Positions 8,850-17,354 of a stretch of 64,000 nt of DNA are shown one piece after another (within the stretch, counting starts at the first letter, position 1; each line of letters begins with the position of its first letter). The position numbers and the translations under genes were made by a program. Origin of the DNA: Sphingomonas adhaesiva. Lineage in GTDB: Bacteria; Pseudomonadota; Alphaproteobacteria; Sphingomonadales; Sphingomonadaceae. The notes beneath the pieces are model-generated. The model saw only the letters and a list, made by a program, of their open reading frames with translations. It was not told the DNA's origin and did not search any database. The DNA lies in the NCBI RefSeq assembly GCF_002374855.1, contig NZ_NWVC01000009.1:20357-84356 (forward strand). Direction: 5' to 3'.

Positions 8850-10004
8850 ATGCCCGAGCGTGTGGACGTCATCATCATCGGCGGTGGTATCGCCGGCATT
8901 TCCGCGGCGGCACGGATCGCGCGCCATGCCAGCGCGGTCGTGCTGGAGGGTGAATCGGCACTGGGCTATCATTCGTCGGGACGCAGCGCGACCTTCTACC
9001 ATTTCGGCATCGGCAACGATGCGGTCCGCGGGATGACGGCGGCGAGCAGCGACTTCTTCGCCGCCCCGCCCGCCGATTATGCCGAAGGTCCGCTGTGGAC
9101 CGAAAAGCCCGCGCTGTTCATCGCCGACCGCGCGTCGCTTCCTGATTTGGAGGCGCTGCATGGCGAAATGGACCGCTTCGTCGACACGATCGAGCGGATC
9201 GACGCGGCCGCCGCCGCCGCGATCGTCCCGGTGCTGAAGACCGGCGACGACGGGGTCGTGGCCGCCCTCCTCGACACCGGCGGGCGCAAGCTCGACGCCG
9301 ATGCGATGCTGCAGGCCAATGCGCGCGCCTTTCGCCGGGCGGGCGGGACGATCCGGTTCGATTCGCCGGTGACCGGGCTTGCCCATGATGGCGATCGCTG
9401 GACGGTGGACACGCCCGGCGCCACCTACTCGGCGCGCATCGTCGTGAACGCGGCGGGCGCCTGGGCGGATGCGGTGGCGGGCATGGCCGGGGTGCGCCCA
9501 CTGGGCCTCACGCCGCTGCGCCGCACGATCATCGGCTTCGACCCGCCGGACGGGCTGGCGACCGCCGACTGGCCGTTCCTGAAGACGGTCAGCGAGGACG
9601 GCTTCTACATGCTGCCCGACGCCGGCCGGCTGCTGGCTTCCCCGATGGATGTGACCCCATGCGAGCCATGCGACGTCCAGCCCGACGATTACGACATCGC
9701 GCTGGCCGCATGGCGCGTCGAGGAAGCGACGACGCTGACCGTCGGGCGCGTGGCGACGCGCTGGGCGGGACTGCGCAGCTTCGTCCGCGACAAGGTGCCG
9801 ACCGCCGGTTTCGCCCCCGATGCGCCGGGCTTCTTCTGGCTGGCGGGACAGGGTGGCTATGGCTTGCAGACGTCGCCGGCGATGGCGCGCGCGGTCGAAT
9901 CGCTGATGTTCGACCTGCCCTGGCCAGAGGAGCTCACCGAGCGTCAGGTCCGCGCCGACCAGATACGACCCGAACGCCTGCGATCAGCTTCTCGTGATGG
10001 ATGA
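8850..10004 (+). CDS. dauA: FAD-dependent D-amino-acid dehydrogenase, DauA-like
   Basis: A 384-aa flavoprotein of the DAO family. ATG 8850 has AGGAGAG at 8834-8840 and starts directly on the Rossmann motif IIIGGGIAGISAA. It matches Pseudomonas aeruginosa D-arginine dehydrogenase (DauA) along its whole length as I remember that sequence. The conserved functional residues are kept: the flavin-proximal His in LGYHSSGRSA (H41), Tyr in FYHFG, Arg in PLGLTPLRR, Tyr in GFYMLPDAG and Arg in RWAGLRSF. The ending GQGGYGLQTSPAMA is also shared. Reaction: D-amino acid + acceptor to 2-oxo acid + ammonia, feeding the quinone pool. DauA is broad, preferring basic and hydrophobic D-amino acids; the preference here is unknown. 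Its 3' end overlaps the convergent ROK gene by 21 bp. Confidence 0.85.
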   Translation: MPERVDVIIIGGGIAGISAAARIARHASAVVLEGESALGYHSSGRSATFYHFGIGNDAVRGMTAASSDFFAAPPADYAEGPLWTEKPALFIADRASLPDLEALHGEMDRFVDTIERIDAAAAAAIVPVLKTGDDGVVAALLDTGGRKLDADAMLQANARAFRRAGGTIRFDSPVTGLAHDGDRWTVDTPGATYSARIVVNAAGAWADAVAGMAGVRPLGLTPLRRTIIGFDPPDGLATADWPFLKTVSEDGFYMLPDAGRLLASPMDVTPCEPCDVQPDDYDIALAAWRVEEATTLTVGRVATRWAGLRSFVRDKVPTAGFAPDAPGFFWLAGQGGYGLQTSPAMARAVESLMFDLPWPEELTERQVRADQIRPERLRSASRDG

Positions 10005-11117
10005 ATGGATCGGCAACAGCGCAGCGCCCAGCGCCGAGCCGGCCCCGCCCAGCTGCGAAATCTCGATCGCGCAGCGTCCGGTCTCGCTTTCGGCGGTGTG
10101 ATCGCCCCAGACGACCGCGCCTCGGTTCAGCCGTTCCGCCAGTCCGTTCATGATCGCCGCCGGCAGCGGTGACATGAGGCGGATCGCGCCCGGCTCCAGC
10201 CACGCCAGCGCCGAATTGACCGTCGTCAGCAACTGATCGGCGGCGCGATCCAGCCAGCATTCGATGACCGCTTCGTAACCGGGGATCGCCATTTCGAAGT
10301 CGGCGAGCGAACGGACGCTGCATCCCGCGGCCTGGAGCGTCGCGATCAGGTCCAGCGTCGTGGGGCGCGGCAGATCGCCGGGGTAGAACATGCCGATTTC
10401 CCCCGCGCTACCGGATTCGCCGCGCATCAGCCGCCCTTCGTGGATGATCCCCGCACCGACGCCATGCCCCAGCAGGATCACCACCGCTGTGGTGCAGCGC
10501 CGGATCAGCCCACCGAGATAATATTCGGCCAGCGCAGCGGCGGTCGCGTCATTCTCGATCCAGACGGGCAGTTGCAACGCCCCCTCGAAGATGTCGCGCA
10601 GCGGCGCGTCCTTCCACCCCGGCAGGTTGCGCACGATGTGCCACCGGTTTCCGTCCCGCGACAGCGCCGGCCCCGGCGCCGCGAAGCCGACTCCGTACAG
10701 CCGCCCGCCGAGCAGGCGATGCTCCAGCGCCAGCTGATGGATGCGACGGTCGACGTGCCGCGCGAAGCCCGGCGGATCGGTCAGCTCGATCGTCTCGGAT
10801 GTCAGGGCGATGACCCCGCCGGCATAATCGACCACCGCGATCTCCAGAATCCCGGCGTACAATGCCAGCCCGATCGCATAACCGCCGGCCGGCGAAACCC
10901 GCAGCGGCACCGTGGGTCGGCCGCGCCCCGCCAGCGCCTCTGCCGGCAATTCCTCGATCAATCCCCGCGCCAGCAGGCCGTGGGTCAGCCGCGATACCGC
11001 CGCGTTGCTCAGCTGCAACGTGCGGGCAAGCGCGGAGCGTGACTGCGCACCGCCGGTCCGCAGCTGCCACAGCAGCCGCTTCTCCTCGTCCAGCAATGTC
11101 TGTTCGGCGCGTCGCAT
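9984..11117 (-). CDS. ROK-family transcriptional regulator (NagC/XylR type)
   Basis: 377 aa. An N-terminal winged HTH (about residues 15-70: GAQSRSALARTLQLSNAAVS, then RGLIEE and GRGRPTVPL) is followed by a ROK sugar-kinase-like domain with GVGFAAPGPAL, the characteristic ENDATAAALAEYYLGG, and GHGVGAGIIHEG leading into SAGEIGM. The usual CxCGxxGC zinc motif after that point is absent; this segment reads MFYPGDLPRPTTLD. It is divergent from the TBDT at 11242, with a 15-bp palindrome in the spacer. Known ROK regulators of this layout are repressors relieved by sugars. Control of the receptor operon, and perhaps of the GPH transporter, is inferred. Confidence 0.87.
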   Translation of the reverse strand: MRRAEQTLLDEEKRLLWQLRTGGAQSRSALARTLQLSNAAVSRLTHGLLARGLIEELPAEALAGRGRPTVPLRVSPAGGYAIGLALYAGILEIAVVDYAGGVIALTSETIELTDPPGFARHVDRRIHQLALEHRLLGGRLYGVGFAAPGPALSRDGNRWHIVRNLPGWKDAPLRDIFEGALQLPVWIENDATAAALAEYYLGGLIRRCTTAVVILLGHGVGAGIIHEGRLMRGESGSAGEIGMFYPGDLPRPTTLDLIATLQAAGCSVRSLADFEMAIPGYEAVIECWLDRAADQLLTTVNSALAWLEPGAIRLMSPLPAAIMNGLAERLNRGAVVWGDHTAESETGRCAIEISQLGGAGSALGAALLPIHSSITRS

Positions 11118-11167
11118 GGTGAGCGGCCGGTACCAGCCGATCCGGCATCTCGCGATTAATTTTCGCC

Positions 11168-11182
11168 GGAATAAATAATTCC
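11168..11182. promoter_or_regulatory. 15-bp AT-rich palindrome between ROK gene and TBDT, likely operator
   Basis: GGAAT-AAATA-ATTCC is a perfect inverted repeat inside the 124-bp divergent spacer. The surrounding bases are the only A/T-rich stretch in this neighbourhood. Position and symmetry fit a ROK-regulator operator overlapping the promoter for the receptor; no binding consensus has been tested. Confidence 0.45.
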
Positions 11183-11241
11183 GTCATGCGCGGGCAGCAT
11201 CGGCGCTGACAACAGACAGGGTTTCCAGGGGGAATGTTCCG

Positions 11242-13776
11242 ATGAAGAAGTATCAACTCGCCGCCGGCTGTGCCGTCGCGGCGCTGGCCCTGCTGGCCCT
11301 TCCGGCCGCAGCGCAGACCGCCACCACGACGGCGACCGGCGGCACCGCGACGGCGACCGCATCGGCACAGGATGCCGCCGATGCCGACGCGCCGGCAGAA
11401 GGCGACATCATCGTCACCGGCTCGGCACGCGCGCAGCGGCGCTTCGACGTGTCCTACGCGGTCAACTCGCTGAGCCAGACCGACGTGCAGAAGGTCGCGC
11501 CGAAAAGCTTCGCCGACCTGCTCGGCACCGTCCCCGGCATCCAGGTGGAGGCCACCGGCGGCGAGGTGCAGAACGTCACCCGCGTGCGCGGCATCCCGAC
11601 CGATCGCGGCTACCTGATCTTCCAGCAGGACGGCCTGCCGCTGTACCACGAGATCGACGGCGTCTTCTTCAACTCCGGCGAAGGCATGAACCGCTACGAC
11701 CTGATGACCGAGCGGGTCGAGATCGTGCGCGGCGGCCCGGCGCCGATCTACGCCAGCAGCGCGGCGGCGATCGCCAACAACATCACCGTGACCGGCGGCC
11801 CGCAGGCGCGCGGCAAGGCGCAGGTGACGCTGGGCGACACCGGCCTCTACCGGCTTGATGCGATGCAGTCGGGTCCGGTCGGCGAGAACACCTATTTCGC
11901 GATCGGCGGCTTCCTGCGCCAGCATGACGGCTATCGTTACGCCGGCTTCCCCAGCGACAAGGGCGGTCAGATCCGCGCCAACCTGAAGCGCGATCTCAGC
12001 AACGGCTCGGTCAAGGTATCGGTCGAGTATGTCAACGACCACAACCTGTTCTACCTGCCGATCCCGACCAACGATCCGCGCAACCCGTCCGTTTCCCTCA
12101 ACCCGTACATCGACTATTTCACCGGCACGCTGAACTCGCCGTCGCTGCGCAACGTCAACATCAAGTATCGGGACGGCGCCGGTGCGCTGCAGACGATGCA
12201 GCGCGACCTGTCGAACGGGCGCCATATGCGCTTCTTCAACGCCGCGATCGACTATGATGCCGATTTCGACGGGTGGGAGGTCGCCGCGAAACTGGGCGGG
12301 ACGAAGGGCAAGTCGAGCTTCGACGCCTTCTATTCCACCACCAACCCGGCCGACGCAAACACCTTCGCCGCCAATTACCTGACCGCCGCGCGCACCGCGT
12401 TCGGTGCCAATGTCGCGCGCCTGGGCTATGCCTTCGCGGGCACCAACGGCGCGTCGGTCTATGATCCCGCCACCGCATCGGGGCTGGTCATGTCGGGCCA
12501 GTATCGCGCGTCGGAATCGGATTTCTATTCGGTCCAGGGCGACGTGAGCGTCACGCGCAAGTTCGAAACCGGGATCGGCACCCATGACGTGCGCGTCGGC
12601 GTATACGGCGCCTTCTACGGCAACACGCTGCGTCAGGCGTATCAGGACATGCTGATCGAGGTGCGCAGCCAGCCGCGCACGCTGGACCTCGTCGCCTATT
12701 CCGCGACCGGCCAGGTGCTGGGTTCGGTGACGCAGAACGGCGTGCTGCGCTACACCACCACGCTCAACCAGGGCGAGGGCGATGCGCAGATGATCGCCTT
12801 CTACGCCAACGACACCTGGGAAGTGACCGACGGCCTGCGTGTCGATGGCGGCATCCGCACCGAACGCTACAGCTACAAGGGGATCGCGCTGCCGACCACG
12901 CAGGTCAATCTGGGCGACGCGACGACGCTGGCGGACGACACCACACGCGCCTTCACCGGCCAGGTGCTGGACCAGCGGCTGAAACCCAGCGCGACCAACT
13001 GGACGGTCGGCGTGAATTACGACCTGAGCAACAATTTCGGCGCCTATGGCCGCATCTCGAACCTGGAGGTGCCGCCGCAGCTCGGCGTCGTCACCGGTAT
13101 CAACGCCGCGATCGTCAAGACCAAGGCGCGGCAGTATGAGGTCGGGCTGAAGGCCAGCTTCGGGCCGCACTATCTGTATGCCACCGGCTTCTACACGAAG
13201 TTCAACCCCTTCAACGCCTCGTTCGCGGCGTTCAACCCGGTGACCGGCCGCAACGACCAGGTATTGCCGTTCATCGGCGAGGCGTCGGTCAAGGGCGTTG
13301 AGGTGGACGGTCGCGTCGCGCCGGTCCGCTGGTTCTCGCTCACCGGATCGGTGACGTGGCAGGATCCGGAATATGCCAACCTCCAGAACACGTCAGGCGC
13401 CGATCCGGCGGCGGTGAACGGCAAGCAGATCATCCGCGAGGCGAAGTTCTTCGGCAACCTGCGGCCCAGCTTCGACTTCGACCTGGGCGAACAGCGGGTG
13501 TCGGTGTTCGGCCGGTACGAATGGGTCGGCCGGCGCTATGTCGACCTGTTCAACCGCACCGCGATGCCGGGATATCAGACCACCGGTGCGGGCGTGTCGG
13601 TCGATCGCGGGCCATGGCATCTGCAGGTGGTGGGCGACAATCTGTTCAACGCCCATGGCCTGACGGAGGGCAATACCCGCACCGATCAGTTCGCGGGTCA
13701 GGGGACGTCGCAGGCGATCTACGGGCGCCCGCTGTTCGGCCGCAACTTCCGCCTGATCGTCAGCCGCAGCTGGTGA
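11242..13776 (+). CDS. TonB-dependent receptor, ROK-linked (candidate carbohydrate transporter)
   Basis: An 844-aa complete TBDT. Start ATG 11242 follows AGGGGGAA at about 11228. The signal peptide ends ALPAAAQ, followed by an Ala/Thr-rich linker, a TonB box (DIIVTGS near residue 55), a plug domain with PKSFADLLGTVPGIQVEA and ERVEIVRGGPAPIYA, and a barrel ending RLIVSRSW. The plug sequence (GVFFNSGEGMNRYDLM) is of the kind found in sphingomonad and caulobacter receptors regulated by sugar-responsive repressors. There is no STN domain, so it is not a FecR-type signalling receptor. The next gene overlaps its stop by TGATG, making an operon with a YdcF-like protein and an S1/P1-like enzyme. Confidence 0.93.
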   Translation: MKKYQLAAGCAVAALALLALPAAAQTATTTATGGTATATASAQDAADADAPAEGDIIVTGSARAQRRFDVSYAVNSLSQTDVQKVAPKSFADLLGTVPGIQVEATGGEVQNVTRVRGIPTDRGYLIFQQDGLPLYHEIDGVFFNSGEGMNRYDLMTERVEIVRGGPAPIYASSAAAIANNITVTGGPQARGKAQVTLGDTGLYRLDAMQSGPVGENTYFAIGGFLRQHDGYRYAGFPSDKGGQIRANLKRDLSNGSVKVSVEYVNDHNLFYLPIPTNDPRNPSVSLNPYIDYFTGTLNSPSLRNVNIKYRDGAGALQTMQRDLSNGRHMRFFNAAIDYDADFDGWEVAAKLGGTKGKSSFDAFYSTTNPADANTFAANYLTAARTAFGANVARLGYAFAGTNGASVYDPATASGLVMSGQYRASESDFYSVQGDVSVTRKFETGIGTHDVRVGVYGAFYGNTLRQAYQDMLIEVRSQPRTLDLVAYSATGQVLGSVTQNGVLRYTTTLNQGEGDAQMIAFYANDTWEVTDGLRVDGGIRTERYSYKGIALPTTQVNLGDATTLADDTTRAFTGQVLDQRLKPSATNWTVGVNYDLSNNFGAYGRISNLEVPPQLGVVTGINAAIVKTKARQYEVGLKASFGPHYLYATGFYTKFNPFNASFAAFNPVTGRNDQVLPFIGEASVKGVEVDGRVAPVRWFSLTGSVTWQDPEYANLQNTSGADPAAVNGKQIIREAKFFGNLRPSFDFDLGEQRVSVFGRYEWVGRRYVDLFNRTAMPGYQTTGAGVSVDRGPWHLQVVGDNLFNAHGLTEGNTRTDQFAGQGTSQAIYGRPLFGRNFRLIVSRSW

Positions 13777-14930
13777 TGCGGGCATTGCTCTGCGCCGGCG
13801 CGGCGACACTGGCGGCGCTGGCCGCTCCCGCTACGGCGGGGGTGGTCGGCGACGGCCAGCTGGCCGCGCTGTCGGCACGGTTGTTCCCGCTGCTGGATGC
13901 GGCCGGACGCGATCCGGCGGCGCTGGAGCGTCTGGCGACGGCGCCGGGGATGCAGGCCATCCTGCGGGGCCGACGCGCGCGCCGCGCGGCGTGCGGCACC
14001 GACCTCACCTGCCGGGCGCAGGCGCTGCTGTGGAACGACCAGGAGGCGGGGGCGGTGCGCAGCGCCGCCGCCGCCACGACGCTGACCGACGCCGACGACG
14101 GCCCCGCCGCGCAGGCCGATCGCGAGATCGCCGGTATCAACGTGATCGTGCGCACCTACGCGCTGGGCGCCCCGCCCGCCACCGCGATCGACGGCCCTGG
14201 CACGCTGTCACCGCAGGATCGTCAGGCCCGCCTCCAGGCCGCCGACTGGCTGGCCGACGCGCCCCGCGCGGGATCGGCGCAGTCGTTCGACCCCAGCATC
14301 GACTATGCGCTGGCGCTGCTCGACGTCAGCGATCGCACCGATGCGATCGGGCACGAGCCGCTGTCCGGCGGTGCCAATGCCGCCGCGATGGCGCGCACGA
14401 AAACGCTCGACTGGCGGCGCTATCGCTACGGTGCGATGATCGTGACCGGGGTGGGACCGGAGATCGACGGCGAGCGGCTCAGCCCGTTCGGCAAATACCA
14501 CCTGCGCCTCGCCGCGCAGCGGTTCGCGCAGGGCGACATCGCGTTCATCATCGTCAGCGGCGGCCGCGCGCACCCGCGCGCGACGCCGTTCACCGAGGCG
14601 GATGAGATGCGCAAGGCACTGATCGAACGCTATCGCATCCCAGCCGACGCGATCGTCAGCGAACCCTACGCCCGGCACACCACCACCAATCTGCGCAACG
14701 CCAGCCGCCTGTTGGCGCGGATGCACGCGCCGGCCGATGTCGAGACGATCATCATCTGCAATCCGCTGCAGAGCAGCTACATCGAGAGCGCGCGCTTCAC
14801 CGAACGCAACGCGGCGGAACTGGGCTATCAGCCCGGCCGGGTCGTCCGGCGGGTGTCGCCGACCGAACTGGTGTTCCGCCCGGCGCGCGCCGCCGATCGC
14901 GTCGACCCGCGCGACCCGCTCGATCCCTGA
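13776..14930 (+). CDS. exported YdcF/SanA/ElyC-like (DUF218) protein
   Basis: The start ATG 13776 overlaps the receptor stop (TGATG). A signal peptide (ending near APATAG) precedes 360 aa. The N-terminal half, about 190 aa, has no motif I recognise. The C-terminal half is a DUF218 domain: MIVTGVGPE, FGKYHLRLAAQRF, FIIVSGGRAHPRATPFTEAD, then EPYARHTTTNLRNASRLL and IICNPLQSSYIESARF. DUF218 proteins are linked to envelope polysaccharide and peptidoglycan-precursor handling in E. coli (ElyC, SanA). The exported location and coupling to a TBDT suggest a periplasmic role in substrate processing (inference). Confidence 0.8.
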   Translation: MRALLCAGAATLAALAAPATAGVVGDGQLAALSARLFPLLDAAGRDPAALERLATAPGMQAILRGRRARRAACGTDLTCRAQALLWNDQEAGAVRSAAAATTLTDADDGPAAQADREIAGINVIVRTYALGAPPATAIDGPGTLSPQDRQARLQAADWLADAPRAGSAQSFDPSIDYALALLDVSDRTDAIGHEPLSGGANAAAMARTKTLDWRRYRYGAMIVTGVGPEIDGERLSPFGKYHLRLAAQRFAQGDIAFIIVSGGRAHPRATPFTEADEMRKALIERYRIPADAIVSEPYARHTTTNLRNASRLLARMHAPADVETIIICNPLQSSYIESARFTERNAAELGYQPGRVVRRVSPTELVFRPARAADRVDPRDPLDP

Positions 14931-14941
14931 AAGGAACCGCC

Positions 14942-15937
14942 ATGCGCCGCCTCGCGCTCGCCGCCGCCCTCGCCACCACTCTCGCCGTCGCGACCGTCCC
15001 CGTCACCGCTCATGCCTGGGGGGTCAGGGCACATGCCGTGATCGACCGCGCTGCGATCCAGGCGATCCCGAACGACGGCCCGGTCTTCCTGCGCCGCCAT
15101 GTCGACTATATCGCGGCATCGGCCTCGCTGCCGGACACGTGGCGCGACGATGCGGAAGGGTTCTCGAAGATCGCGGAGGATCCCAACCATGGCTGGTTCC
15201 GCGAACAATTCACCTTCCTGAGGCCGATCCCGCGATCGCGCCACGAATTCGTCCTGGCGCTGTACAGGCGATATCTCGCGATCAAGGACGCGGACCCAGC
15301 CACCGCGGCGCGCACCAACGTCCGCTGGACCGGCACGCTGCCCTATGCCGCGGTCGAGGCCTATCAGCGGCTGATCGTGTGCATGCGCGCGGTCCGCGCG
15401 GCGCGGGCCAGCGGCGGTGACGTATCGGTTCCCGAACAGCAATGCGCGTTCGAGGCGATCCTGCTGGGCCATTACATCGGCGACGGTTCGCAGCCGCTGC
15501 ACGTATCGATCCATTCCGACGGCTGGCGCGGCGCCAACCCGAACGGCTACACCCGCGACCGCAGCATCCACGGCCGGTTCGAAAGCCGCTTCGTCGACGC
15601 GATCGGGCTGACCACGGCGGATATCGCGCCGCGGATCGGCGCGCCGGCGAATCGGCAGGGCGACATGTTCGATGCGGTGCTGGCCTTCCTCGACACGTCC
15701 GGCAACCGGCTTGAGCGGGTCTACCAACTGGAAAAGCGCGACGGCTTCGCCAACGCCAACGATAAGGACGTGCGCGCGCTGGTCTACGAGCGGGCGGCGG
15801 TGGGCGCGGCGATGCTGCGCGACATGCTCTGCCGCGCCTGGGCGGAAAGCGCGGTGCCGCCGGCGAAGGTATCGCCCTCGCCGCTCGACCCGTCCAACCC
15901 GCGCTTCAACCCCGAAACCGGATCGGCCCCCGCCTGA
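14942..15937 (+). CDS. exported S1/P1-nuclease-like zinc enzyme (phospholipase C / P1 nuclease fold)
   Basis: 331 aa; GAAAGGA just ahead of ATG 14942 is the RBS. Signal-peptide cleavage after VTAHA would expose WGVRAH, matching the N-terminal Trp and the H6 position by which S1/P1 nucleases bind the zinc cluster. Further family motifs are PDTWRDD and HYIGDGSQPLHV (HxxGDxxQPLH). The usual RGGN after the last motif is replaced by SDGWRGANPNG. The family cleaves 3'-nucleotide or phosphodiester bonds. As the third gene behind a TBDT it may release phosphate or nucleosides from an imported substrate. The 3' end overlaps the convergent transporter gene by 154 bp. Confidence 0.78.
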   Translation: MRRLALAAALATTLAVATVPVTAHAWGVRAHAVIDRAAIQAIPNDGPVFLRRHVDYIAASASLPDTWRDDAEGFSKIAEDPNHGWFREQFTFLRPIPRSRHEFVLALYRRYLAIKDADPATAARTNVRWTGTLPYAAVEAYQRLIVCMRAVRAARASGGDVSVPEQQCAFEAILLGHYIGDGSQPLHVSIHSDGWRGANPNGYTRDRSIHGRFESRFVDAIGLTTADIAPRIGAPANRQGDMFDAVLAFLDTSGNRLERVYQLEKRDGFANANDKDVRALVYERAAVGAAMLRDMLCRAWAESAVPPAKVSPSPLDPSNPRFNPETGSAPA

Positions 15938-17265
15938 CGCCGCGCCAGCGCGCACAGCAGGCGCGCGTGGCGGGCGTGATCCAGTGTGAAGCCGCGCAGC
16001 AGCCAGATCGCCAGCATCGCGCCGGCCATCGGCACCCCCAGCCCAAGGGCGACCATTGCCGCCCGCACTACCGGCGGCTGGACCGTGTCAGGTACGTAGC
16101 CGATGCGATACAGCACCCAGCCGATCATCGCCGTGGAGGCGGCACCGCTCGCCTTCACAAGGACGAGGTAGAAGGCGAACAACCCGGTTTCGAACCGGCG
16201 GCCGTGGCGCCATTCGACCACATCGACCGCGTCGGCCAGCAGCCCCCATGGCAACATGAACACGCTGGCAAAGCCGACGCCGGCCAGCGCCGCGCTCGCC
16301 AATTGGCCCGGCGGCCATGCCAGGCTGAGCGCGAAGCACAGCAGTCCGCCGGCGCTGACCGCATGGCCGGCGACGAGCAGCCGGGCCTTGTCGAAGCGAT
16401 GCGACAGCGCGGTAAAGGCGATCACCCCGACGAACTGCCCCGCGGTCATCGCCCCCAGCAGCGCGGGGACCGACGCCGGCCGGGCCACGACATAGCCGCC
16501 CAGATAGATCAGCATCCGCCCGAAACACGGCATCGCAAAGCCTGTCAGCAGCGCCAGCGCCCCCATCCCCAGCACCATCGGATCGCGCAACGGAACCGCG
16601 ATCCGGTCGCCCCGCAACTCATCGGCGCCGCCGCTCCCGTCACGTCGGCCGGACGACCACACGCACAGCAGCATCGTCACCGCAAAGGCGACGCCGACCG
16701 CGAACCCGGTGACGGCCAGCGCCCCGAACTGCCCGGCGCGTCCCGCCTGCTGCACGATCGGGGTCAGGACCGCGGCGATCAGCAAAGCGCTGGCGGTGCT
16801 GAAGAACAGCCGGTATCCCGACACGCGCCCGCGTGCGCGGCTGTCGCGGCTGACCTGCGCCATCAGCGCGTTGTGCGGGACGTCGACGACGGCATAGGCG
16901 CCCCGGAACACCAGGATCGCCGCCGCCAGCATCCATGGCTGGTGGAGGCCCAGCGCGGGCATGGCGTAGATCAGCGCGAACGCCGCCCCGCACGGTACCG
17001 CCGCCAGCGCCACGATCCAGCGATAGCCGCGCCCCGCCGCGCGACCGCGCAGGACCATGCGGGCCGCTGCCAGATCGAAGATCAGGTCGCCCATCACCGC
17101 GAACAGCATCAGCGCCGCCGCACGCGCGCCGCCCAGCCCCAGCACATCGGTCAGCAGGAACAGGATGGTCAGGTCCGCCGCGCCGAACACCAGCGCCTTG
17201 CCGAAATTGCCCGACGAATAGGCCAGCATCCGCCCCTCGGCGGCGACATGGGTCATCGAAGGCAT
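15784..17265 (-). CDS. GPH-family (MelB-like) major facilitator sugar symporter
   Basis: About 493 aa with roughly 12 hydrophobic segments and the MFS_2/GPH pattern: YSSGNFGKALVFGAADLTIL at the start, DVPHNALMAQVSRDSRARGR at the cytoplasmic loop after TM4, and LLADAVDVVEWRHGRRFETG in the C-terminal half. GPH members carry glycosides, pentosides or hexuronides with H+ or Na+. Start ATG 17265 (MPSMTHVAAEGRM) has GAGGTG about 10 nt upstream; 17256 and 17229 are alternatives. The last ~50 residues are hydrophilic and lie antisense to the S1/P1-like gene. It probably completes import of a sugar brought in by the ROK-linked receptor (inference). Confidence 0.85.
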   Translation of the reverse strand: MPSMTHVAAEGRMLAYSSGNFGKALVFGAADLTILFLLTDVLGLGGARAAALMLFAVMGDLIFDLAAARMVLRGRAAGRGYRWIVALAAVPCGAAFALIYAMPALGLHQPWMLAAAILVFRGAYAVVDVPHNALMAQVSRDSRARGRVSGYRLFFSTASALLIAAVLTPIVQQAGRAGQFGALAVTGFAVGVAFAVTMLLCVWSSGRRDGSGGADELRGDRIAVPLRDPMVLGMGALALLTGFAMPCFGRMLIYLGGYVVARPASVPALLGAMTAGQFVGVIAFTALSHRFDKARLLVAGHAVSAGGLLCFALSLAWPPGQLASAALAGVGFASVFMLPWGLLADAVDVVEWRHGRRFETGLFAFYLVLVKASGAASTAMIGWVLYRIGYVPDTVQPPVVRAAMVALGLGVPMAGAMLAIWLLRGFTLDHARHARLLCALARRQAGADPVSGLKRGLDGSSGEGDTFAGGTALSAQARQSMSRSIAAPTAARS

Positions 17266-17354
17266 GGCGTGCGCGCACCTCAAGCGGCCGGTTTCGGTCG
17301 CCGCGTACGGCCGATCATGGCCTTTGCGCAACGGTTGTTCTATCGACGCGCGCC

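Noticed and set aside
10549..13170. Minus-strand open frame of about 870 codons
   Set aside because: It runs antisense through the TBDT and the ROK gene, is Arg/Asp/Val-rich with no domain, and is a by-product of GC-rich codon use.
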